Assembly: GCF_016801865.2 (NCBI RefSeq)
Contig: NC_068937.1
Location: 71,083,534 to 71,147,533, forward strand
Origin: Culex pipiens pallens
Taxonomy: Eukaryota; Arthropoda; Insecta; Diptera; Culicidae
DNA: 64,000 nt
Direction of reading: 5' to 3'
The notes under the pieces: generated by a model
Database searches by the model: none
What the model was told of the DNA's origin: nothing
Seen by the model: only the letters and a program-made list of their open reading frames with translations
Shown: positions 55,605-64,000 of the stretch, one piece after another
Position numbering within the stretch: the first letter of the stretch is position 1
Layout: each line of letters begins with the position of its first letter
Made by a program: the position numbers and the translations under genes

Positions 55605-56710
55605 TGAACCCGTAAATGGTTATCCGTTAAGATGCGGAAGCGTTCGTTGATGTTCCACCTCCCGGTCAACACGGACATGAAGCAGAGTGTCGTTCGGTTC
55701 GAGTCGATCGTGCTGTCGAAAAGGAACTGGCCCAACCGATCATCAATTTTGGCGAGGTGGGACCGATTCGATGCATTCGCTACATGGCCTACATGTGTCC
55801 GTAAATCCAGATCATCGACGGCGGACGTTGTTCCAGTGTTTGTTGTGCAAGGCAACGACAGAAGTTCCGGCAGAGTACTTCCGGCATCTGGATCACACCG
55901 GCCAGCGAATAGACAAGTACGAGCGTCCGGAACGTACGACTTTGTGATCACCAAGGACTACTGCTGGAATAACACTCCGCCGAAGGCACTGGCGATGTTG
56001 TTCGTGATTGACGTGTCGTACAACAACGTCAAGTCCAGGCTGGTTCAGTTGCTGTGCAGGAGCTGAGGGCTAGGAGCGTGCCTCGATTAAGGTCCATGAA
56101 GTCCATGATGAAGTCACCTACAGCTCCAGATGGTGGTCGTTGGAGTTGCCCAAGTAAAGGTTAACTTCTAAAAGTTTACACAGAACCTAACCTTCTCCTC
56201 CGACAGCCAATGTTCATGCCCACATCCTGCTCGGACAAGCGCCAGCTGCGCGTGCTTAATCTTAGCCTGAAGACATGCAACCAGTTGGCGGATTTGTTCC
56301 GCAGTTGCGACCTGGATACGACCAATCTGCTCTTCGCCAAGCCGAGCCTGTTCAAGCTGCTAGAGGACGAGGACGGCCCAGATTCTGGCCTGCTACCGGA
56401 AGAACTGTGCATCATCTACGTCCGCCGACCAGCTCGTCCTGCCGAATTGCATGAAGTTGCTACCACTGTACATTTCGTGTCTGCTGAGAACGACGTCCTT
56501 TCGGGGGGTGCCAACGCCAACGTTGGCGCCTCGAATGTACCCGCTGCCATCCGGTGCACGGCGGACAAGATGATGAAGAAGAATTGAGAAAGAATTAAGC
56601 ACTGAGTTGTACAACAGAGTTCAACGCAACGAATAGCCATCAACTTCTAGCAGAAAGCGGTATTCACATGTTTATGTGGCTCGGCATGGGCCTGTGGAGG
56701 AAGCGTCTGC
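55605..56710 (+). pseudogene. Sec24CD: Sec24C/D-type COPII coat subunit, degenerate partial copy
   Basis: Ordered matches: GPIRCIRYMAYMCP (55757, zinc-finger start; the usual second Cys is Tyr), TLFQCLLCKATTEVPA and YFRHLDHTGQRIDKYERPE (to 55931), FVIDVSYNNVKSRLVQLLC (trunk start, about 56002), LRVLNLSLKTCNQLADLF with RSCDLDT (about 56235), and GIHMFMWLGMGL (gelsolin-like part, about 56659). In Sec24C/D these fall in this order, but much trunk and helical sequence is missing. Blocks lie in different frames (at least three shifts). A GTAAAG...CCGACAG interval at 56154-56206 resembles a retained 53-bp intron, which argues against an mRNA-derived copy. Working Sec24 selects cargo at ER exit sites; this copy cannot. 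Identification is from memory of family motifs. Confidence 0.72.
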
Positions 56711-57385
56711 ATCGTACTGCCCGACGTGATTGCTGCGTACGGAGTATACAGAAGCTGTGGTTCGATTTTTGTTTTCAAAATTACACTTTATTTATATTAA
56801 AGTGGCTTTACATTTTATGTCAATAAAGTATCTAAAACTCGTCTAGTAGTCGTCCCTTTTCCCCTAACCTTCTTCCTTCACCGGATCATCTCGATTCAAA
56901 TCAGATACAAACTCGATTTATTACAGGTTGTTTTTTCTTCACTGAACCTGCCGCGATGTCCTTTATAATCCGCTCTTTGTTGAATCTCCAAATCGTGATC
57001 CAAATGTGAAGATACCACCGTGCACCGACATCACCAGGTGCCAAGTTCCGCTTCCTCCTTAATCGCGACTATCTGCTTCCGTTCTGCGGCCTCCGGCTTA
57101 CTTTCCGAGCACGAAAGACAACGCCTTGAATCCGGACCGACACCCGACAAATTAACCTCGAACACGGTTGGGTCGCACTGGGCATACGTTTCACCGGTGA
57201 GTCGCACCAAAATAACAATGCCCAGCAGGATGTGTCAATCGTCTTCCGGTATGTCCACTTCCTCCACGTTGATCCTTCGGTTCCCTCGCGACCGGTGCTT
57301 CATTGCCTTTGTGTTATTTGGCCGCATCTGTGCTGCCTGAATATTGCGTTCACTACCGTGCACTTGCGCAACTGGAGGAGCGGCC
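56711..57385. other. no identified gene; coding-like minus-strand frame
   Basis: On the minus strand NNTKAMKHRSRGNRRINVEE and DIPEDD (57332-57238), then after a stop TGETYAQCDPTVFEVNLSGV (about 57200-57141), have protein-like composition. I recognise no family. The remainder (56760-57000) is AT-rich. Confidence 0.3.
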
Positions 57386-57453
57386 GTGGCTGACTGGTTA
57401 CGGTGTTCGCTTTCTAAGCGAATGGTCCTGGGTTCGATTCCCATCTGCTCCCA
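57378..57453 (+). repeat. tRNA-Arg(UCU)-like module
   Basis: GGAGCGG pairs with CTGCTCC as a seven-base acceptor stem. Between them: CCGT...ACGG (D-like stem), TTCGCTTTCTAAGCGAA (five-base anticodon stem, anticodon TCT), and TGGGTTCGATTCCCA (T arm with box B). The two bases normally between acceptor and D stem are missing, and one T-stem pair is mismatched. A tRNA-derived SINE head is more likely than a working gene; the Culex Twin SINE is also tRNA-Arg-related. Confidence 0.55.
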
Positions 57454-57514
57454 ACGAGAAAGTATAGGAAATATTAATATTGAAACTCTGAACATGAACG
57501 AAAAATCAAAGTCG

Positions 57515-57598
57515 CCCGAGTCGGGGTTCGATCCCCCGTACTTTGGATTGGTTAGCAAAAATGCTAACCACTAGGCCATCACGGCTTGGTGAGCGGTG
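57515..57598 (-). repeat. tRNA-like module facing the Arg-like one
   Basis: On the minus strand GCCGTGATGGCCTAGTGGTT contains a consensus-like box A. TTAGCATTTTTGCTAA gives an anticodon-arm-like hairpin, and CGGGGGATCGAACCCCG a T arm. It is oriented opposite to 57378-57453, about 60 bases away. Confidence 0.5.
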
Positions 57599-58455
57599 CC
57601 TGGAATTAGGAATACTGTTACTATCAACTATATACGCGCTGGGTCCTTGTCCATTTGACGAGGGTTCGGAAGTTCTAAATAACGTTTGAACCCGATTGGT
57701 GCAAACGTTCTTCAGGGCGGAGCTTGTCGATAAAAGCTGAGGGACCTCGCGCTCGGCTAGCCAGCGTAGAAATGGGTCACCGAAGCTCGGCAGAGCTAAC
57801 ACCTTCCAAATGCCTATGCGAGTTATTTGCATGTATAGAATGAAGATCTAAAAATACATGGAAACAACTCAATTTGTAAGATGCGACCGCGTGGTCCCGT
57901 TTGGTTGGTTGCACACACTGCACACTGCTGCTACCGTGCACTTGCGCAACTTGTCAATTGCTTGGCAAACGTTTCGGCGATTCGCTGGGGGACGGTCAGA
58001 ATCAGGGCAAAAGCTGGAGATAGAACTGGAGATGGACCCAGTCTAGGCTTATCTACAGCCAAGCGCGTCGATTATCAGCCTACAACAATAACATTAAAAA
58101 TCACAATTAAAATCTGTTGATCGCACTGCGTAAAAAACATTACCAAAAAACTTTCCTCCTCCTTGAGTTTGAGTCAGGATTCTCCGCTAAAGTTCTTGGT
58201 GATGGAGCCGCCGATCACACCCATCACACCTGGAATCCGGTCCGGTCCGGTCGTCAAAACGCGCGCCTTGCTCTGTGGAAGGTGGAGCCGGCGATCACAC
58301 CGACAAAACTTTTCCGTCCGTTTGTAAAAAATCACAAATTTTGCTTTGTTTTTTTCTTTCTGTCAAAACTGCTTGAAAAAACAAAAACAAATACCGAGTT
58401 GCCAAACATAACCAAAAACTGCTCGATAAAAGACGGCAAGGTTGCAAGATAGATT
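57599..58455. other. no supported gene
   Basis: Short frames only. CCGTGCACTTGCGCAACT occurs at 57356-57373 and again at 57934-57951, a direct repeat about 580 bases apart that encloses both tRNA-like modules. Rich in GGTCCGGTCC/CGATCACACC words near 58195-58305. Confidence 0.35.
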
Positions 58456-58637
58456 TACCCGGTTCAAAAGTCGAGCAGACTCTGGTCGCTTTAACTCGCT
58501 TTAACTCGCGTTAACTTGCGATAACATGCTTTAAGGTAGCGTTATGTGAAAACTCGACACGATGAGTGGCGTTGATGCTTTTCGAGCTCGTTTTTGTGCG
58601 TTTTAGTTTGTTATCGCGGAGTGACGTCCCCCTCGCA
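58456..58637 (-). repeat. TTTAAC-rich tract next to R-A copy 3
   Basis: AAAGTCGAGCAGACTC, then GCTTTAACTCGCTTTAACTC and GCGTTAACTTGCGATAACAT echo the tract near 55320-55430. This supports the two sides of the island being related. Confidence 0.5.
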
Positions 58638-59066
58638 TTTCTCGGGTTATTTTTCAAAAGGTCCTTGCGCCAGTTGTTAACAAAGCGGTTTTTTAATCGG
58701 TTCTCAATCAATTTACGAATAATCAAAATCAAACGTGCTTTGAATTATTTATTTGCACGTCCTTGAAATGCTCTTTACTGAAAAAATAAATGAAAGTTGA
58801 TTTGTTTTAATTGCGGAAGCTTGAGTGCTTCGGAAGTTCAGAGCCGGAAGAGTTTATCGGGATTTCTCGCCGGATAAAAGCTTTACTATTTTTTTTTCGT
58901 TGGGGAAAACCTCCGCTCGGTGGCTATCCCTAAACACGTGGCATTTCCCCTTTTTGTTATCAATTCTTTTCGGTCGTTTCCCAGAAACGCAAACAAGCTA
59001 ATAATTTAACAGTTGGAGAACCTAAAATCATTCCTGTTGCCAAGTGTCTGTACCGGCGAAAAAACC
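58638..59066 (-). repeat. dispersed repeat R-A, copy 3 (right side of the island)
   Basis: The inverse of 54640-55057. It ends abruptly at CGGTACAGACACTTGGC-type sequence (plus strand GTGTCTGTACCGGCGAAAAA) followed by unrelated CCCGGGAAA-rich DNA, so its outer 100 bp are missing. Confidence 0.72.
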
Positions 59067-59930
59067 GGGGTTACAAATTTCCCGGGAAACGGGAAATTTT
59101 AAACCAATTTCCCCGGAAATCCCGGGAATTTCAATTATGTCGAAAATTGTTTCCGAACATGATTCTGATTAATATTATTTAAAAAAATGTATAGAACAGC
59201 AACTTTAATGGTTAAAATAAGTGTGGAGATCAATTACTTGCTTGACTGCATGTAAAAAATCATAAAGCTACATGAAAATTGATATTTTTTAAAAACTACA
59301 ATAAATCAAGAACAATAAATTAAAAAAAGTATTTTTTATCAAAATGTTTAGACAGTGAATAAAATGAATCCATACTTTAAAATCACAAATCTTTTAAACT
59401 TGCCTCTGTGACCAGTTTGAGAGAGGAAGGTTCGACCAATACATTTGAAATGATGAAAAAACATGCAGAAATTATGTTTTTCATGACAAATATCTTTTCT
59501 AAAACAAGTCATACTAGTTTCAGCCTTTGAACAAAATGGTATAGCTTCTTATTATTTCTATAAGACATACTTTCCATCGCGTTTGTTTTACTTCAAGGTT
59601 TGAATATATATCTTTTATTCATTTTTTGAGCACCTCTCGAACCATACAAAGTAGTTTTTTCAATGATTTTTTAAAGGTTTTATTATACCATATGATTTTC
59701 AGGTTTATAATTGACTTCGTTTGAAAAAAAAAATCATGACACAAAAACATGATTTAAATTGTACGTACATCTGCTATACCTATTCTATGCTAACAACCAA
59801 AGCCGGGACCGACATTTTACTTCCTCATCCGATGGAAGGTTGGAGCAGATGGGAATCGAACCGAGCAACGAGTGGTAATTCTACCTATACTTATTCTATG
59901 TTGTTAGGCCGTTAAGTCATTCCAGGTGTA
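59067..59930. other. no supported gene
   Basis: TTTCCCGGGAAACGGGAAAT and related GGGAAA words at 59076-59130 form a short internally inverted patch. The rest is AT-rich. At 59865-59895 GAGCAACGAGTGGTAATTCT is shared with 25915 and represents a MITE-free target. Confidence 0.4.
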
Positions 59931-59934
59931 GGAG

Positions 59935-60186
59935 TCGTCTCCATGCCATAAGTACAAACAACACACCAAATCAAGCCTACTCCGGTGGAATTGCTGGCGG
60001 CGGTTGGACTCGCAATCCAAAGGTCGTCAGTTCAAACACTAGGGTGAAAGGTTCCTTGGAGTAGAAAGAGGTTTGGATGCTCTCCCCATTCAAGCCTTCG
60101 GACTCCTAGGTTCGAGCAGAAACTTGCAATAGAGACCACAAAAGACCCGGGGGTCGTTAATGTGGATGGTTTGATTTGATTTGTTA
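59935..60186 (+). mobile_element. tRNA-related SINE, family S2
   Basis: A tRNA-like portion (GTTGGACTCGCAATCCAAAG as the anticodon arm, then GTCGTCAGTTCAAACACT as a weak T arm) is followed by a unique body ending GGGGGTCGTTAATGTGGATG and a TTTGA-repeat tail. The layout (tRNA-like part, body, short-repeat tail) is that of a SINE. The 5' edge and target duplication are not resolved. It is unrelated to S1. Confidence 0.6.
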
Positions 60187-60790
60187 TTTACCCTTACTCG
60201 GGTAGTTTTGACGTCAAACGAAACACCCATTTGTTTTTACTAAAAATCATCATTTAAAGCTACTGAAAAAACAATGCCGGTGATGACAGCACATTTCAGT
60301 GAATTCAAATAATATATGGTTTAATCTAACGATTTTTTTCCTTTACCTATTTAATTTTTACAGCTAGCGTCAGAAAAAAAACTGTCAGTGAAAATAAACA
60401 ACGAAATCAGTTGGATTCAAACAAGATTCTCATTAGCTTCAAATGTACTAAGTAAGTTATTATCAATGAACTTTATATTACTTTTCGGATTTCATTTGAA
60501 ATCATTGTTCAATTGGGTCCTTAAATGAAGCTTAGATTTCTGATATTATTGTTTACAGCGATAAAACTTATTTTTCTGAGTACAATGACCCTTTGTACGA
60601 CCACAAAGAGTTTAGAATGGATTTTTAAATCAATTTTGAAAAATTAACCTCGCGGTCCTTCTTGACAGAAAAGGTCCAACTTGACAGCTCTTTCCAAGGG
60701 AACCATAGTTGATCCATCGAAAAAATGTTGTCTTGCCAATATTTTTTTGCGTTAAAATGAAAAAAGTGATCAGAAATGGTTTTTAATCGT
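60187..60790. other. no supported gene
   Basis: AT-rich sequence without open frames or clear repeats. Confidence 0.4.
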
Positions 60791-60884
60791 GTTTTTTACC
60801 GTTGTACATAAAAATTTGCATAGGGCTTAAGTACCCAATTGAATTCAATTGAACACTTGATGAGATTTTGAATATGTTTGGGGA

Positions 60885-61015
60885 GAATATTGCACACTTT
60901 GCACCAAATTCTCACCCTGTGCAAATCATAAATGCACACGAAATATTGCCCACTTTGCACCAAATTTTTCACCCTTGCAAATAATATCTGCACACCAAAT
61001 ATTTGCACACTTGAA
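60885..61015. repeat. imperfect GCACACTTTGCACCAAAT repeats
   Basis: GCACACTTTGCACCAAATTC at 60892 and GCCCACTTTGCACCAAATTT at 60947 begin two diverged units of about 55 bases, with a partial third (TTTGCACACTTG near 61001). Confidence 0.6.
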
Positions 61016-61140
61016 ATCCTACCCCTTCTCCGCCTCCTCTCGCCTAGAGTGGTGCGTGTCTCGACTGAGCTTTGTTGCTTTCGACCACTTTAGAAAAGTT
61101 TCAAACTTATGTGTGTGTCTTGAATAGTTTTTTTCTGCTG

Positions 61141-62310
61141 TAGTTGCTAAAACGACTGGAAAGACTCGGAGTCTCCGCCGGTCTCGTTCGTTGGCTGAAG
61201 TCTTACCACCGTATTTTGCGAGTCAAGATTGGGAACTCTGAGTCAGACATGTTCATAAGTCTCTCTGGCGTTCCTCAAGGCAGTAATTTAGGTCCGTTAC
61301 TGTTCATACTTTTCGCCAACGAACTGTCGATGCTGCTAAGCGAATGGTGCCGGTTGTTTTACGCTGATGATGTAAAAATCTTTACCGTTGTTAGAAGCGT
61401 TTTGAACTGCTCAGCTCTGCAAAGACAGTTAAACCACTTTAACGAATGGTGCGTGCGTAACTTCCTGACGATCAGCATAGAAAAGTGTAGCACAATCTCT
61501 TTCCACCGTAAACTCAAACCCGTGGTCTTCGACTATGCCATCGCCGGAAACACTCTTGCTCGGGTAACCCAAGTACGTGACCTGGGCGTTACCCTTGATA
61601 GCAAATTGTGTTTCACTATCCACCTCCATGACATCGTGTTCAGAGCCAATCGACAGCTTGGATTCATCTTTAGGATCGCTGATGACTTCCGAGATGTCGC
61701 GTGCGTACGTTCATTATACTGCGCGCTGGTAAGATCCATCCTCGAGTTCTGCTCCGTAGTGTGGTGTCCGTACCAGAGCACTTGGACTGCTAAAATCGAA
61801 TCAGTTCAGCGAAAATTCACCCGGCTTGCCCTTCGCCGTGCAAGGAATCCTGCCGGTTGGAACACGTACGAAGAACGTTGTCGTGTCTTGCAGCTAGAGA
61901 CTCTCGAGCGGAGGCGGCACGTCTCACAAGCAACGTTTGTTGCCAAAGTACAGACCGGTGAAGTTGACACTCCTTGGATTCGCGCTCAAATTCAAATCTA
62001 CACACCTGCTCGGCCACTTCGTCAACGCCAATATCTACAACTTGCTCACCGCAACACCAACTATGGACAGCACGAACCAGTTCGTTTCATGTGTAGCCGA
62101 TTCAAAGTTTTTTCCCACCTGATGTACGATCCCAACATCTCCACCCCGCAGTTTCAACAACGAGCCCGACTCTGGTACTCTCATCAGCTTTAATCTGTTT
62201 TTGTGTTTCATGTTGTTAGCATTCGTCTTTAGTTAAGTTAAGTTTTATCATTAAGACCACAAGTTGTCGGATGATTCAAATAAACAAATAAATAAACAAA
62301 TAAATTTAAA
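61141..62310 (+). mobile_element. CR1-like LINE, 5'-truncated
   Basis: The RT fragment is followed by about 115 bp of 3' UTR ending in an AAATAAAC-repeat tail (62276-62305). It starts abruptly inside the RT. No target duplication is obvious. Confidence 0.7.
61144..62193 (+). CDS. CR1-like reverse transcriptase, C-terminal 349 residues
   Basis: The frame starts in the RT palm (LLKRLERLGVSAGLVRWLKS), followed by SGVPQGSNLGPLLF, LFYADDVKIFTVV, motif-7-like VRDLGVTLDSKL, LEFCSVVWCPYQ and a Cys-poor C-terminal domain ending LWYSHQL. The copy keeps one open frame to the stop but lacks the endonuclease and N-terminal RT (motif A is absent), so it is a dead-on-arrival fragment. It is clearly diverged from the two other CR1-like copies in the window. 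The ATG is incidental. Confidence 0.78.
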   Translation: MLKRLERLGVSAGLVRWLKSYHRILRVKIGNSESDMFISLSGVPQGSNLGPLLFILFANELSMLLSEWCRLFYADDVKIFTVVRSVLNCSALQRQLNHFNEWCVRNFLTISIEKCSTISFHRKLKPVVFDYAIAGNTLARVTQVRDLGVTLDSKLCFTIHLHDIVFRANRQLGFIFRIADDFRDVACVRSLYCALVRSILEFCSVVWCPYQSTWTAKIESVQRKFTRLALRRARNPAGWNTYEERCRVLQLETLERRRHVSQATFVAKVQTGEVDTPWIRAQIQIYTPARPLRQRQYLQLAHRNTNYGQHEPVRFMCSRFKVFSHLMYDPNISTPQFQQRARLWYSHQL

Positions 62311-62605
62311 ACGAAGTATACATTTTCTATAGTTATTCGATCACACTTATTCACTAACACTGTTTACACTTTTTTTGATTGCTGACCATGCAGATCATGA
62401 TTACTGTACTTGTACAGCGCCGATGGTGCACTCACAGCTAAAAAAGTAGTAATCCAGCTGCGTGTAAAAGTCCTGGGTGTAAAATAAATATTGCATTATT
62501 TTATGCAATTTTATGTGATTTTACACCCTGAAATATGTAGCCCATCAGTATGGGAATCCTAATTAACCGAAATGTCAAGCTCATATATGCGTTTATCCTT
62601 CAGCA
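62311..62605. other. no supported gene
   Basis: GGGTGTAAAATAAATATTGC and ATGTGATTTTACACCC (62477-62525) make a short inverted repeat, probably a small MITE. Nothing else is evident. Confidence 0.4.
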
Positions 62606-62612
62606 TTTCATC

Positions 62613-62690
62613 GGTCTGATGGCCGAGTGGGCTAAGGCGCCAGTCCTTAATGTTGGTGCTGGGTTTGAATCCCGTCGGTTGCAACTTTTT
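62613..62690 (+). repeat. tRNA-like module followed by T run
   Basis: GTCTGATGGCCGAGTGGGCTAAGGCGCC has a strong box A and the D arm typical of Leu/Ser tRNAs. GCTGGGTTTGAATCCCGTC supplies a T arm with box B. An eight-T run follows at 62685, like a pol III terminator. The acceptor ends do not pair well, so a SINE head or pseudogene is preferred. Confidence 0.5.
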
Positions 62691-63540
62691 TTTGTGTTTG
62701 CAAAAATTGTACATGCAGTGTGTAATATTAAGTGTTTATTTTGACGAAGGTGATGTGCATGCTTTTGCATGCGATTTTACCATTGGATTTTTTGCTGTGT
62801 GGTCGAATAATTCGTTCGATCCAGGAATATCTTGGTGGTGGCACACGATCACCAAGCATGTGGGTTAGGTTTTGTTGAGTAATATTGTTGGAGAGTGCCC
62901 TGAACAGGGAGCATCGGACGGCCCGGTGTCCTGCAGGGCGGATAGCATCTTGAGGTGAAGGCTTATTCCCATGTTGGAGCTGTGTGAAATAATCTACAAC
63001 CAGGACATTTAATTTAAAAAAAAAAAACATTTATGCGCAATGTGAACATTACCTTCTGTAATAATGAGTCCCGATATAAAAATTTGTCGGCAAATTTCTA
63101 CCGAATTTCACTTTTCACTCAATAGAAACGTCACGACCGCTGACATGATATTTATTCCAAAATGGCATTCGTTGAAGTGTGAAAAAAAATAGATTGCTCA
63201 ATAGAATCCGTCGGTTGTTTTAACCGGCAATTCCATGTTTTTAAAGGTTATTTTTGATATGTTAAAGATTATTAGTAGAATCAACAGAAAGTTTTTGTTT
63301 AATGAAACGAAATTTCCATTTATTTTTAAAAGCTCTGGAGTTTTTTTAAAAGGTCCAATCTGGGTGCTGAAAAGACATACTGCGTAACGTGATTTTCGAA
63401 AGCTCCCAACTGCTCCCCACTAATACAGCTGCACTACAGCTGTAAACATAAACAAAGTAGAAGGCTATGTTCAAGCTCAAGCGTGACTTATTTTTTGCTG
63501 CCTTAGTGAATTTTTTTGAAACATTTAGGATCTGTTGATA
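62691..63540. other. no supported gene
   Basis: Short frames only. The stretch near 63380-63490 shares patchy similarity with 52490-52580 (GCGTAACGTG, CTTTGTTTACAT-like and AAGAGGCTGTTCATGC-like words). Confidence 0.4.
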
Positions 63541-63543
63541 TTG

Positions 63544-63681
63544 CCCAGTCACGACGTTCTAGCAGGATTCTAGCAGAATTCTTAGAGAGCTGGATATTCT
63601 TAGAGCATTCTAGCAGAAATGTTCCACCGTTCTAGCAGGATTCTAACAGAACCAGCTCTGCTAGAATATTTCGTGACTGGG
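63544..63681. mobile_element. 138-bp MITE, CCCAGTCACGA ends
   Basis: The ends CCCAGTCACGACGTTCTAGC and, inverted, CCCAGTCACGAAATATTCTA form terminal repeats. Inside, TTCTAGCAGGATTCTAGCAG-type words recur four or more times. GTTGATATT occurs on both sides (63533-63541 and about 63692-63700), possibly a duplication with 10 extra bases on the right. Confidence 0.65.
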
Positions 63682-64000
63682 TGAAGTTTTCGTTGATATT
63701 AAATTAATTTTTGAAATTAAATATGTCTTTATTGAACTTTCTTATAATAATTACATTTCATTTACATTCTAAGTGGTATGGCTACATGCTCTTCATCTTT
63801 GTTATATTTTTCGTTTTCTTATTAACTGTTCACATTCATTTATTTACTTCAAATTGTTTTACATTTTTGCATTGAATCGAATACATTTGGGTAAAAAAGA
63901 AAAAATCACTTTAACAACTAATCCTAACTTAAAACTAAAAAAGTAAATACATTGAAATATTCAAAATCATTAGAACGAGTAAACTACGAACTGTATTTTA
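63682..64000. other. AT-rich end of the window, no supported gene
   Basis: No frames, repeats or RNA-like elements could be supported. Confidence 0.5.

Noticed and set aside
57378..57598. Assignment to the Culex Twin SINE family
   Set aside because: The first module is tRNA-Arg-like as in Twin, but the second has the opposite orientation and a different sequence, so the name cannot be supported without alignment.

Overview
The window looks like repeat-dense, gene-poor DNA from an insect, most likely a culicine (Culex-like) mosquito. This is inferred from the kinds of mobile elements present: Juan-like Jockey, CR1-like and R1-clade LINEs, a BEL/Pao element, tRNA-headed SINEs and many TA-flanked foldback MITEs. 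I could run no database search, so species and family names are provisional. I see no intact host gene and no functional rRNA or tRNA gene. The only host-gene matches I can defend are a broken Sec24C/D-type copy (about 55.6-56.75 kb, + strand) and a short antisense eEF1A fragment (about 53.3-53.47 kb).

Layout. 0-3.1 kb: AT-rich, one short MITE, tRNA-like modules. 3.1-7.46 kb: a complete but non-coding BEL/Pao-type LTR element on the minus strand (two 393-bp LTRs, CTGTG duplication, tRNA-Tyr-type primer site). 7.5-11.4 kb: piggyBac-like MITE, then a Gypsy-type integrase fossil split by a truncated Jockey copy (itself carrying a MITE) and by a second MITE. 12.4-18.95 kb: a four-deep nest: MITE, SINE, 6.16-kb terminal-inverted-repeat element, CR1-like LINE with a 1260-aa ORF. 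19.2-21.1 kb: 5'-truncated R1-clade LINE between two (CA)/(AC) tracts. 22-24.6 kb: promoter-like segment interrupted by a 2-kb foldback that holds another MITE. 25-30.9 kb: dispersed repeats and small retroelement pieces. 31-33 kb: CR1-like LINE on the minus strand. 33-40 kb: R1-clade element with a three-zinc-knuckle ORF1, split by a giant palindromic element (33241-38270), and further on by a 201-bp MITE with an 8-bp duplication. 41-52.1 kb: a cluster of palindromic elements whose tips read CAGCAATTCC, joined end to end at TA dinucleotides. They host a SINE, a 1.5-kb retroelement led by 130-bp tandem monomers, and a nearly full-length Jockey element (46430-50968). 52-59 kb: gene-fragment island between inverted copies of a repeat. 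59-64 kb: SINE, CR1-like LINE, tRNA-like module and a terminal MITE.

Most insertions are dated relative to each other by target-site duplications, and several by an uninterrupted copy of the target elsewhere in the window. The main value of the region is as a layered record of insertions. The least familiar items are the monomer-led retroelement at 43.1-44.7 kb, the 6.16-kb element with a 3-bp duplication, the nested palindromes, and the Sec24 fragment between inverted repeats.
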